From the IMG/VR virus record IMGVR_UViG_3300009788_000191, positions 1 to 39,038 of that record: a stretch of DNA of 39,038 bases; one strand, written 5' to 3'. The stretch is from a virus. Below the pieces are notes generated by a model. That model was not told where the DNA came from. It searched no databases and saw only the letters and a program-made list of their open reading frames with translations. Made by a program: the position numbers and the translations under genes. This document shows, in pieces, positions 30,224 through 37,394 of this stretch (position 1 is the stretch's first letter; the number at the start of each line of letters is the position of its first letter).

Positions 30224-30589
30224 CTATTTTTTTTTAACTTCTTCCTCTGTTTTTCTGGTCATCCAGTTTATTTCTAGGGATTTCTGAAACAACTCATGAA
30301 CAACACGTCCATTCTTGTTGCCAAGTATCGATATTTCGTCCCTTGTAAACATAGGAGATCCACTGTCAGTCCTCAAAGAAGAAGCTAGCAGGTCGAGAGG
30401 AGCATCGTTATGTTTAAAATCAATAACTCCACTCTCTCCTGTATACTTTCCTTCAAATTCCAAACGATCTTTTGCGCTTATTACATAAAGTCTTACATGA
30501 CCATCCCATTCTTTTACAAAAATCTCTACAAAAGATGAGTCGTCTACTCTAAGAATGTCGTCTTTATTTAATATCTTTCTTTCTTCCAT
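30224..30589 (-). CDS. Tail assembly chaperone, G domain
   Basis: The 121-residue product starts MEERKILNKDDILRVDDSSF and ends with EEEVKKK at a nine-A run. It is the unshifted form of the tail chaperone; a fraction of ribosomes slip to give the longer G-T fusion of about 240 residues. The two forms at a fixed ratio load tube protein onto the tape measure, whose gene follows. Confidence 0.8.
   Translation of the reverse strand: MEERKILNKDDILRVDDSSFVEIFVKEWDGHVRLYVISAKDRLEFEGKYTGESGVIDFKHNDAPLDLLASSLRTDSGSPMFTRDEISILGNKNGRVVHELFQKSLEINWMTRKTEEEVKKK
30227..30235 (-). promoter_or_regulatory. Programmed -1 ribosomal frameshift site
   Basis: On the minus strand the codons GTT AAA AAA AAA TAG end the G frame. 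The run of nine A contains A-AAA-AAA directly before the stop, ideal for a -1 slip. The -1 frame is closed by TAA just upstream of the run, so the shift must occur in the run itself. After slipping the frame reads ATA GAA AAA TCA CCA ACT CGC into the T domain. Confidence 0.88.
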
Positions 30590-30610
30590 ATAAACCCCAC
30601 GTTATATTGG

Positions 30611-31045
30611 TTAAGACAATGTACCAGTTGTTATAGCTCCACTTATAGTTAATGTTAGGTTGTAAGTCAACCTATCATCTAAAGGAGTGACTGGTGTAAC
30701 ATTGGTAACGTTAGCTTGAAATTCATGGTAATAATTATCAGGATATAGTAATCTGTAATAATCTATAGCTAAGGCAGGATCATCCTCTCCTATCTTAGAA
30801 AATAGCATTTCGTACTGTTCATTAACGTAGTTTACTCCCATTGTAAGACTTGATATAACGTACATTCCAGCTATCGTTTCTCTATAAAAACTAGCACTAT
30901 GTCCAGTTACATCATATATGGCTCGTTCTACAGGAAGCTCTCCTATGTCATATACTTCTACTATTTCTTCCCAAAGAGTAGGTGGTGGACCACCGCTACC
31001 GATTTGGATAACAGCTTGTTTACCAGCTAATGCTGCTGTTGACAT
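30611..31045 (-). CDS. Major tail tube protein
   Basis: The 144-residue product lies directly before the chaperone gene, in the place of the tail tube gene. Sequence MSTAALAGKQAVIQIGSGGP, EVYDIGELPVERAIYDVTGH and a beta-rich body ending LTYNLTLTISGAITTG fit tail tube proteins of lambda-V type. It polymerises into hexamer rings around the tape measure. Confidence 0.8.
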   Translation of the reverse strand: MSTAALAGKQAVIQIGSGGPPPTLWEEIVEVYDIGELPVERAIYDVTGHSASFYRETIAGMYVISSLTMGVNYVNEQYEMLFSKIGEDDPALAIDYYRLLYPDNYYHEFQANVTNVTPVTPLDDRLTYNLTLTISGAITTGTLS

Positions 31046-31054
31046 ATATCACCT

Positions 31055-31453
31055 CTATGTTATTGTGGTTCTCATTGAATTAAAGTTAACAATATTCTTC
31101 GGTCTCATAGTGCCATCCTCTAACAAGCTTATGGGTCCTGAGTTTTGGAATATCTGTATATATCTATTGTAATTGATAGAATAGTTGGTGAGTCCATGTA
31201 AAATGTCCACTACCTCTTTTGTTCTATCATCACAGGATGCTCGCTCTCCCTTCTCACTCCTAATTGTTACTTGACAACTTGGGTAAGAATAATCCAAGTT
31301 AGTGATATTAGGCTGATAAGTTCCTGTGTTTACAACGAATATAACGCCAGAAGGAGAAGATGGCTGGTCAAGCCCAGCGAACAGATTAACACCTATTGTT
31401 CCGACTCCGTAGTCTTGTAAAATGCCAGCTATATCAATATCAATTAGAGCCAT
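31055..31453 (-). CDS. Tail terminator-like/minor structural protein
   Basis: The 132-residue product (LIDIDIAGILQDYGVGTIGV, YPSCQVTIRSEKGERASCDD, RTKEVVDILHGL) fits the tail terminator family that sits between connector genes and tube gene. It ends tube growth and joins the tail to the head. Start overlaps the previous gene by 14 bases. Confidence 0.65.
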   Translation of the reverse strand: MALIDIDIAGILQDYGVGTIGVNLFAGLDQPSSPSGVIFVVNTGTYQPNITNLDYSYPSCQVTIRSEKGERASCDDRTKEVVDILHGLTNYSINYNRYIQIFQNSGPISLLEDGTMRPKNIVNFNSMRTTIT

Positions 31454-31859
31454 CTGCCATCCTTACCATTCTAGAGTCTCTCATTGCCCTTCTACTAAAC
31501 GCTGTATTTATTCTTCTCTTAAGCATCTTGGGTAGCAAAGGAGTAATAAACCTTATTGCATTTTCTAGGAACTTAGATTCTCCTATCGGGTGTACGCTTG
31601 TCAGCACCTCGTGTACTGGCACTGAATAAGGAGCGTTGTAGCTTATTTCTCCAAATGCGCCATTCTCTCCGCTATACTTAACTACCTTTCTAGCAGATGC
31701 TCTCAGAAATCCAGTGTCTACAGGAGTTCTTGCCAAAGAGTCTCTCAATACCATTATCATAATCTCCTCCATAAAACTTCTATAGAGGTTAGGCATTTTG
31801 ATTCTGGTCAATATGTTAATATTAGTGAAGAAAGTTTCTACACCTAGTAATTTTACCAT
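31440..31859 (-). CDS. HK97 gp10-like tail completion protein
   Basis: The 139-residue product has the HK97-gp10 pattern: LARTPVDTGFLRASARKVVK and SYNAPYSVPVHEV, then FLENAIRFITPLLPKML. The family completes the head-tail joint. The start codon overlaps the upstream stop (TAATG). Confidence 0.75.
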   Translation of the reverse strand: MVKLLGVETFFTNINILTRIKMPNLYRSFMEEIMIMVLRDSLARTPVDTGFLRASARKVVKYSGENGAFGEISYNAPYSVPVHEVLTSVHPIGESKFLENAIRFITPLLPKMLKRRINTAFSRRAMRDSRMVRMADGSN

Positions 31860-32197
31860 TATCTCAAAAATGCCTTATAGCAAATTATTGTTTGTTCGCG
31901 TAAAGATTTAATAGTATCAATAGATATTATTTGCCTTGCTGCTTCTGGCGGACTAAGTAAAGTGGAGCCTGCGTACAAATATCCTCCGATTACTACATCA
32001 ATAGATAGATAAACAACAGTGCTAGACACTATATGAGAACCATCCGAAGCATAAATAAGATTACTGACTTCCTCCCACTTAGAAAGAATGGTGGACGGAG
32101 AACTCCAGACATATCCACCATATCCATCTCTTGAAGGTGGACTCCAGTATGTGGCTGTTTCCCTTAGAAGATCTGAGTACCAAGACATATCAAACAT
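31859..32197 (-). CDS. Head closure (stopper) protein
   Basis: The 112-residue product (MSWYSDLLRETATYWSPPSR, GYGGYVW, STVVYLSIDVVIGGYLYAGS) matches head closure proteins by size, place and the YWSP...DGYGG motif. It follows the adaptor gene and precedes the gp10-like gene. Confidence 0.65.
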   Translation of the reverse strand: MFDMSWYSDLLRETATYWSPPSRDGYGGYVWSSPSTILSKWEEVSNLIYASDGSHIVSSTVVYLSIDVVIGGYLYAGSTLLSPPEAARQIISIDTIKSLREQTIICYKAFLR

Positions 32198-32627
32198 CCG
32201 TTAATGCGACAACCGCAGGAGGTCTTCCACCTAAGCTGCCTAGTTTACCAGAAGGATCAAACATTATTGCTGTCTGCCCCCACATCGTGCTTCTTAGATT
32301 CACCATCGACGACGAAGTAGATATATGAGATGACTTACCGTACTCAATAGAAGCATCACCAACTTTTTCTTTCATTACCGACGTAGCAAACGTATCAGAA
32401 GATCCAGAACTCTTGGTGGATAGCATAGAGCTTTTTATGGCAACAAAATGCGCGGCCACCCAGCGAGTCATCTCTACTTCACTGTCTGGATCTACAAAGC
32501 AATCACGTGTTGTAGACAAAACTAGAGTAGAAGCTGCTGCGATTAATCCATTTATTTCATTGTCGGTAAGAGCAGTGTTTATAACTTCCCTTACCGAATT
32601 TGGTGTTATAAGCGACTGAAAAGACAT
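32190..32627 (-). CDS. Head-tail adaptor protein
   Basis: The 145-residue product starts MSFQSLITPNSVREVINTAL and has helical pairs, as in HK97 gp6-like adaptors that form a ring under the portal. It sits directly downstream of the major capsid gene. Assignment rests on position and the short helical layout. Confidence 0.65.
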   Translation of the reverse strand: MSFQSLITPNSVREVINTALTDNEINGLIAAASTLVLSTTRDCFVDPDSEVEMTRWVAAHFVAIKSSMLSTKSSGSSDTFATSVMKEKVGDASIEYGKSSHISTSSSMVNLRSTMWGQTAIMFDPSGKLGSLGGRPPAVVALTDV

Positions 32628-32634
32628 AATAACC

Positions 32635-33597
32635 TTATACAGAACCGTGTACTACACCACATTGTCCATCATAATCTGAGTAAACAAATGGAACCATGAT
32701 AGTAAGAACTTTCCAAGTATGTCTCCAGTTAGGTGAATTAGCTGGTTCCCAATCTATAACCTGCATTGGAAGCCCATTAATCATCTGAACCGTAGTGGAG
32801 TTCATTTCTACTAAAACAACATTGTTAGTAGCTAAATTACGACTTGTTCTAATTGCATTTAGACCGTCTATCTGGAGAGCTCTTTGCTCTATAGTTAGAC
32901 CAGTTGGATATGTTCCTACAGCATAATCTTCGCTGAATCTTGCTCTATATCCACTTGGGATATAAAGGTTCCATGGACCATAATGATTTGCAGTAACACT
33001 AAGAGAGATCATTGCGATAATTTCGTTAATGATATCCTCTGGAGTAGTTGCAACATTAGCCCAATCAGATATAGTATCAGTATTACGATCTGGGAAGGTA
33101 GTGTACCCATAAAGAGTTTGGCCAGCAGCGGTATAAGAACCATTGAACAATGTTTCTTCTAGCATTCTTGATACTGCTCTTGTAGACTCTTCAATAAGAG
33201 TAGTTCTAAAAGGAATATTCTCTCTACGAGCAGACTCGATCTGTCGTTTTTCAACAGGGAAATCTTTGTAGGTAACAGGTAGAGGAACACCAATCTCGTC
33301 AAACAATAAGGCACCTGATTCTCCTCTAGTGTCAGGAGACATTGCCATCTTAGCTTCATTTACTTCTGACACTCTATCTCGCAAGTAAACACTTGAAGAA
33401 GTACCGTCAAAGTTAATGTTAGTATCTGGACTAGAAGCCAAATCAGCAATACCAACTAGCTCTGCTTTAGCAACAGCCAACATCCTATCGTCAATATATT
33501 TCCAGGCTCGCTCTGGTAGTGTGGAAAGTTGACGGTATTGAGCCATATTAGCAAAAGCCTTACCGCTTAACATTTCCATTCTTGCATTGTCACTCAT
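32635..33597 (-). CDS. Major capsid protein, encapsulin-like HK97 fold
   Basis: The 320-residue product matches the encapsulin-like (Linocin-M18 related) branch of HK97-fold capsid proteins. Seen in order: AWKYIDDRMLAVAKAELVGI, an IGVPLPVTYKDFPVEKRQIE strand, IEESTRAVSRMLEETLFNGS, LYGYTTFPDRNT, NHYGPWNLYIPSGYRARFSE. It builds the icosahedral shell with portal and decoration proteins. No delta domain is present at the N-terminus; the scaffold is supplied by the protease gene's C-terminal region. Confidence 0.88.
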   Translation of the reverse strand: MSDNARMEMLSGKAFANMAQYRQLSTLPERAWKYIDDRMLAVAKAELVGIADLASSPDTNINFDGTSSSVYLRDRVSEVNEAKMAMSPDTRGESGALLFDEIGVPLPVTYKDFPVEKRQIESARRENIPFRTTLIEESTRAVSRMLEETLFNGSYTAAGQTLYGYTTFPDRNTDTISDWANVATTPEDIINEIIAMISLSVTANHYGPWNLYIPSGYRARFSEDYAVGTYPTGLTIEQRALQIDGLNAIRTSRNLATNNVVLVEMNSTTVQMINGLPMQVIDWEPANSPNWRHTWKVLTIMVPFVYSDYDGQCGVVHGSV

Positions 33598-33622
33598 ATT
33601 ATCACCTTATGATTTTTTTTAT

Positions 33623-34069
33623 TTACAGAAACTTTATTTGTACCAATAAAGGGAGTTCTTGTCCAGGGCCGCAGAGACAATAATCTAGGGATATCCCTAT
33701 GTGATGATGCCATGTTCCAGCAGATATATTACCTGGCATAACAGCACCAGAAACTAGACCAACTGGTTCACCAACATCAACTTCTTGTTGTGATGCAGAT
33801 CCAAATCTCAGATATACAACGTCCCCAGTTCTTAGTCTACGACAATATACAATCTCTCCAATTTCGTACGGATCTACAAATTCTTTTCCAGCATGGAAAT
33901 TTTCTATAGCAACAAATGCTGTGATATCCTCTTCATTTGATGTATTCCTATAGCACTTCCATTCGCTCATTGTTATTAAATGTCCAGGCAGAATTCCAGA
34001 TTCGCCAGCAACAAACTCCTCAAGATTAGATGTACTCTTGATAAAAGATATTACGCTCGCTATAGCCAT
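33623..34069 (-). CDS. Capsid decoration protein, copy 3
   Basis: The 148-residue product has the same layout as its two upstream neighbours: PGHLITMSEWKCY, FVAIENFHAGKEFVDPYEIG, EIVYCRRLRTGDVVYLRFG, then a C-terminal strand. This suits a small beta-barrel coat protein that stabilises the shell. It directly precedes the capsid gene. Confidence 0.65.
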   Translation of the reverse strand: MAIASVISFIKSTSNLEEFVAGESGILPGHLITMSEWKCYRNTSNEEDITAFVAIENFHAGKEFVDPYEIGEIVYCRRLRTGDVVYLRFGSASQQEVDVGEPVGLVSGAVMPGNISAGTWHHHIGISLDYCLCGPGQELPLLVQIKFL

Positions 34070-34103
34070 ATCAGGGCTCCTGTTCGATGCCGTGCATTAC
34101 TTC

Positions 34104-34559
34104 TTATTTAACTATTAATTTTGCTAGCAAACCGCCAGTAGCGAAAGTCTTGTTCTCTCCCATCAGTACGACTGAGTTGGCAATTGTTATCGTAGTAGAA
34201 GTAAATCTACCAGCCTGTGAGGATGTTCCAACTGGAAGTCCGAAAACGTGTGCCCCACTGTCATGCAAGATTCCCTGGAATAGATCTCCAGATCTAAGAT
34301 GAACAGCGTAAACTTTGTCTCCTGTTTCATATGGGTCAGTAAGGCCCATACCCTCAGCTGTATTTTCTATAGCAATGATTATAGGGAAGGGCTCTCCTGC
34401 TCCTACTGGTGTTGATAGCTGAAAGTTACCGTTGTCATCATATTCTAGCAATGCACCAGGATATATATCACCAGCGTCTACGCTTGGTGCTTCCAGAAGC
34501 TTTGAATCGCTACCAACGTCAAGCAATATTGTATTTGGGCTAGTATTAGTTAAAGCCAT
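34104..34559 (-). CDS. Capsid decoration protein, copy 2
   Basis: The 151-residue product shows YPGALLEYDDNGNF, PIIIAIENTAEGMGLTDPYE and TGDKVYAVHLRSGDLFQG, the shared block of this gene trio. The C-terminal half ends FATGGLLAKLIVK, similar to SRLVVVAVK of copy 1. Confidence 0.65.
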   Translation of the reverse strand: MALTNTSPNTILLDVGSDSKLLEAPSVDAGDIYPGALLEYDDNGNFQLSTPVGAGEPFPIIIAIENTAEGMGLTDPYETGDKVYAVHLRSGDLFQGILHDSGAHVFGLPVGTSSQAGRFTSTTITIANSVVLMGENKTFATGGLLAKLIVK

Positions 34560-34617
34560 TATTATTTATCTCCATTATTTAGCAAACAACGTAATTAGTT
34601 AAGTTGTTTTTTCTTGA

Positions 34618-35091
34618 TTATTTTACAGCTACCACAACAAGTCTAGAGACAGCACCAGCTTCTATAGCTTCTTGTGCATAGCACATAGCATCGGCCCAAA
34701 GTGTTGTATTAGTAAAGGTACCGAGTGTAGTACCAGTAGCTTTTAGTCTCTGGCCTTGATCATAAGCACCAGGCTGTTTGAATCTTACTAAGCATAGATC
34801 GCCTGGCCTGAAATGTCTAAGAGGAACCATATCTCCAGGACTGTAAGCAACTTCAAGCCCATGCCCATTATCTACATCTTCAAGGGCTATCAACATTGGA
34901 CTTATAGCTCCACCAACTTGTCCACAAGTATGAACAGAACCATCGGTAAGAACTCCATTGACTAGGCCTCTTTTGATATGACAAAGACTACCTGGATAAA
35001 CTATCTCATCAGGTTGCTCCTCATCAGAAGCTGGTCCAGTTACTAGTGGCGTACTTGAATGAGCATAAACTATTATTGTGTTATATGCCAT
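34618..35091 (-). CDS. Capsid decoration protein, copy 1
   Basis: The start is set at the ATG at 35091 behind AGGAGATGATA. The 157-residue product has YPGSLCHIKRG, PMLIALEDVDNGHGLEVAYS and DMVPLRHFRPGDLCLVRF. It aligns in order with the two following genes: a tandem triplication with divergence, suggesting a composite or alternative capsid decoration layer. Confidence 0.65.
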   Translation of the reverse strand: MAYNTIIVYAHSSTPLVTGPASDEEQPDEIVYPGSLCHIKRGLVNGVLTDGSVHTCGQVGGAISPMLIALEDVDNGHGLEVAYSPGDMVPLRHFRPGDLCLVRFKQPGAYDQGQRLKATGTTLGTFTNTTLWADAMCYAQEAIEAGAVSRLVVVAVK

Positions 35092-35100
35092 TATCATCTC

Positions 35101-36483
35101 CTAGAATAAAGAAGGAGCCTCACAACGTTTCTTGTCAGATACTTCCATGCCAGCCTGTAGGCTGTAATCAACCTTACGTTCTACTGCTTTTTCTTTAATA
35201 GCTTCCCCAACTAAAGAAGCAATGGCTTTGAGTTCTTTCGTTTCTGTTTTTTCTAAGAAGTTTGGACAGAATTTAACTTTCTCATAGCCATTGATTGCAA
35301 CTACTAAAGCAGAGCGTTGCTCTTCTCTTTCTCTCATAGCATCTGCAATAGCGCCTCTAAGTTCTTCTGGAGCGGTAGCTAATACATCCTGCATTGTTAC
35401 TGGGGCCTGTGGCTTTTCTTCTTTTGCTTCTACAACATTACAAGCATTAACTTCAGCTTTATCTTTCTTTTCTTCCATCTTGGTTTCCTTTTTAGCAAAT
35501 TCAGATTTCAAGAGCCTGTTGGCCATCTTTTGGGCAGACGCCCTAGCACCTTCTGATATTTTAGCTTGTGCGCCCCTACCAGATAGCACCGCTCTCAATG
35601 CACCTTCGTTTAGTTTGTTAGTAGATGGGTCAACAACAGGGAAAAATATTAAATCATCGCTAGTCTTAGCTCTAGAATCACCCAATAATGTCTTCGAAGC
35701 TATCCAATCCTTAGCAGATGATGATAACTCAGTTACATCAGATGGTAAAACTTCTGGTTTATTGGCCTTAAGCTGGCCGTAGTAAGCTTTTATATATTCA
35801 TGAAGGTCTTTACTAATATCTCCCCATGAAATACTCTCCACGCCTGAGTAAGCCGGCTTCCTAGAAACTACTCTAGTAGCGTTAACTAATTCTTTTTCTC
35901 CATTCATTCTTATTCCACATCCGTCAGACCAACTGCACGCACCCAATACATCGGGTAATACAGCTAAATGGTCACCAACAATGTTAGTCATGCGTTGTGT
36001 GTAATCAGTACCATTAAAGTTTCCCTTTTCATGGATTATATCTCCGAATGCACCTACGCTCAACTCTATTTTATCGCCTTGACGAATTTTGTCAACAATA
36101 AATTCACCTCTATCCTTATCTAACCATAGATCGGCTCGTAATTTGTTTCCTACCTGGTCAAACATAGCATTGAATACATATCCAATAAGTTGACCGTCTA
36201 GAACATAAGGAACATTACAAGAGGTGTTGCCAATGGGGTGATACAACGATACTGGTCTGCCATTCCATGTGTGCACGCTCTCAGATATGTCATCTCCATC
36301 AAAGTATAGAGACACAGGATCTTCGAAAGTACTAACAGCTGGAGTGAATGCTCCTTCTACCAACATGATAGATGGAACTATATAATAATTCTTACCAGCA
36401 AAACTACCATCGTTGATAATTACTTGGTCATCAAGGAAATCACAAGTGATAAGAACACTTCTTAACTCTGACTTCGCTGTCAT
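35101..36483 (-). CDS. DUF2213 prohead protease with scaffold tail
   Basis: The 460-residue product has a DUF2213 protease domain in residues 1-195: WNGRPVSLYHPIGNTSC, KIELSVGAFGDI (serine), RMTNIVGDHLAVLPDVLGAC and SDGCGIRMNGE (histidine in DHLAVL). The middle has a FFPVVDPSTNKLNEGALRAV block found after DUF2213. The last 130 residues are charged and helical (KMEEKKDKAEV ...), typical of internal scaffolds. It organises the prohead and then cuts itself and the scaffold. First gene of the capsid operon. Confidence 0.82.
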   Translation of the reverse strand: MTAKSELRSVLITCDFLDDQVIINDGSFAGKNYYIVPSIMLVEGAFTPAVSTFEDPVSLYFDGDDISESVHTWNGRPVSLYHPIGNTSCNVPYVLDGQLIGYVFNAMFDQVGNKLRADLWLDKDRGEFIVDKIRQGDKIELSVGAFGDIIHEKGNFNGTDYTQRMTNIVGDHLAVLPDVLGACSWSDGCGIRMNGEKELVNATRVVSRKPAYSGVESISWGDISKDLHEYIKAYYGQLKANKPEVLPSDVTELSSSAKDWIASKTLLGDSRAKTSDDLIFFPVVDPSTNKLNEGALRAVLSGRGAQAKISEGARASAQKMANRLLKSEFAKKETKMEEKKDKAEVNACNVVEAKEEKPQAPVTMQDVLATAPEELRGAIADAMREREEQRSALVVAINGYEKVKFCPNFLEKTETKELKAIASLVGEAIKEKAVERKVDYSLQAGMEVSDKKRCEAPSLF

Positions 36484-36512
36484 GCCATCTCCTTATAAAA
36501 ATTAAAGTTATG

Positions 36513-36518
36513 ATTATA
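36513..36518 (-). promoter_or_regulatory. Minus-strand -10 box for capsid operon
   Basis: A perfect TATAAT lies about 30 bases before the protease start codon. At the -35 place (17 bases further) is TCCAAT, a poor match. ATTACATACTGTG lies in the spacer. A consensus -10 without -35 is what activator-dependent promoters show; the phased GTTACAT array lies about 105 bases upstream. Confidence 0.5.
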
Positions 36519-36569
36519 TAACACAGTATGTAATCATTGGAAAGAGTTTATTTCAGTAGCCCTCGCGCG

Positions 36570-36600
36570 TATATAGAGAATACGTAGTATTCTTTATATA
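36570..36600. repeat. 14-bp inverted repeat (palindrome)
   Basis: The arms TATATAGAGAATAC and GTATTCTTTATATA pair with one G-T mismatch around a 3-base GTA loop. It lacks a T-tract and is followed by the pyrimidine tract and phased boxes. It may form a cruciform, be a dimeric protein site, or help strand opening at an origin. Confidence 0.8.
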
Positions 36601-36622
36601 CTCTTTCTTCTTTCTTCTACGT

Positions 36623-36673
36623 GTTACATCGCTGTTACATTTCTGTTACATAGCCGTTACATTTGCGTTACAT
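36623..36673 (+). repeat. Five phased boxes GTTACAT, 11-bp period
   Basis: Five perfect GTTACAT heptamers start at 36623, 36634, 36645, 36656 and 36667, each exactly 11 bp apart, with non-conserved 4-base spacers. One box per helical turn puts the sites on one DNA face. The conserved heptamer with variable spacers shows selection on protein binding rather than simple duplication. Confidence 0.93.
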
Positions 36674-36860
36674 AGATTCTATGATTCATAACTAACTGTA
36701 TAAACTGTATATTCGTAACTACAGGATCCTGTACAAATACTGTGTTAATTGATAAAAAAACAACAAATATACACTAAAACACTACATATAGTACTTAACC
36801 ATGACACCAGATGTAGCGCTTTAGTTGTTTTTACTGTTAAAATAGAGACAAGAAACGGAC

Positions 36861-36933
36861 TTGTAACAAGTTTGTAACAACATTGTAACGGTAATGTAAC
36901 ACGAATGTAACAGCAATGTAACAAGAATGTAAC
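36861..36933 (-). repeat. Seven phased boxes ATGTAAC/TTGTAAC, 11-bp period, inverted
   Basis: On the plus strand GTAAC starts at 36863, 36874, 36885, 36896, 36907, 36918 and 36929, exactly every 11 bp, preceded by TT (first three) or AT (last four). This is the same heptamer as the 36623 array but in the opposite direction. The two arrays face each other across about 190 bp. Confidence 0.93.
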
Positions 36934-37085
36934 AAATAACTGTAAGTATGTGTAATGCTTATACTTTAATTCAATGAAACGTAAAAGAGTCTCTTTCTAG
37001 TTTTAGACGATTACAAACAGATAGGAGCGATTACAAGTAAATATTGCAATTGCTCCTTAGAAAAGCTTTGTTTATCTGTCTTTAT

Positions 37086-37113
37086 TTGATACAAGAGCGA
37101 GCATCTGTATAAT
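37086..37113 (+). promoter_or_regulatory. Strong plus-strand promoter
   Basis: TTGATA (37086-37091), a 16-base spacer and TATAAT (37108-37113) make one of the best promoters in the window. It faces the 3' end of the minus-strand thyA/membrane-protein unit, so its transcript would be antisense or a short regulatory or primer RNA. Confidence 0.6.
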
Positions 37114-37131
37114 ATTGAATAGGATACAGAT
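37103..37131. repeat. 8-bp inverted repeat over promoter
   Basis: The arms ATCTGTAT and ATACAGAT flank 13 bases and overlap the -10 box at 37108-37113. A dimeric repressor bound here would block the plus-strand promoter. Confidence 0.6.
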
Positions 37132-37234
37132 AGACGAGAGAAAACGTTTAGTTGTACATTCAGTATAACAAGTAACATCAGACAAAATGTATAGGGAAGT
37201 TGAAAATAAAGAAAGCATTATGATCATTCTTATA

Positions 37235-37393
37235 TTAATCTTCATGCTCTAATCTTTCCTTCTCTTTCTCTTCAAGAGTTTCATTTCTAATATAAGGAAA
37301 GAACATAACAGAAATAACACCAGCTGAACAAATTAACAGGACGCCAAGAACAACATAGGCTAGTACGAATATTATATCTAGTAATGTACCCAA
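37235..37393 (-). CDS. Small single-span membrane protein, holin-like candidate
   Basis: A TTG start at 37393 lies eight bases after GGGAG, just past the ThyA stop. The 52-residue product has a hydrophobic segment (about residues 4-32, LLDIIFVLAYVVLGVLLICS and on) and a highly charged tail ETLEEKEKERLEHED. One membrane span with a charged tail is the shape of several small holins, but also of other phage membrane peptides. Confidence 0.55.
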   Translation of the reverse strand: MGTLLDIIFVLAYVVLGVLLICSAGVISVMFFPYIRNETLEEKEKERLEHED

Positions 37394-37394
37394 T

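Larger units (their letters stand above)
36484..37234. other. Long non-coding region with repeats and promoters
   Basis: This is the longest stretch without a supported gene. It holds a minus-strand promoter, a palindrome, two inverted arrays of phased boxes and a strong plus-strand promoter with an inverted repeat. Between the arrays (36674-36860) the sequence is AT-rich and has CACTACATATAG, related to the motif in the control promoters. A 21-codon plus-strand ORF at 37187-37252 has no SD and is not called. Confidence 0.75.

Noticed and set aside
36623-36933. CRISPR array
   Set aside because: Repeat unit of 7 conserved bases with 4-base spacers is far too short; no cas genes.
37187-37252. 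21-codon plus-strand membrane peptide downstream of the plus promoter
   Set aside because: The sequence is suggestive (hydrophobic end) but there is no SD, and it overlaps the end of the minus-strand membrane gene; evidence too thin.
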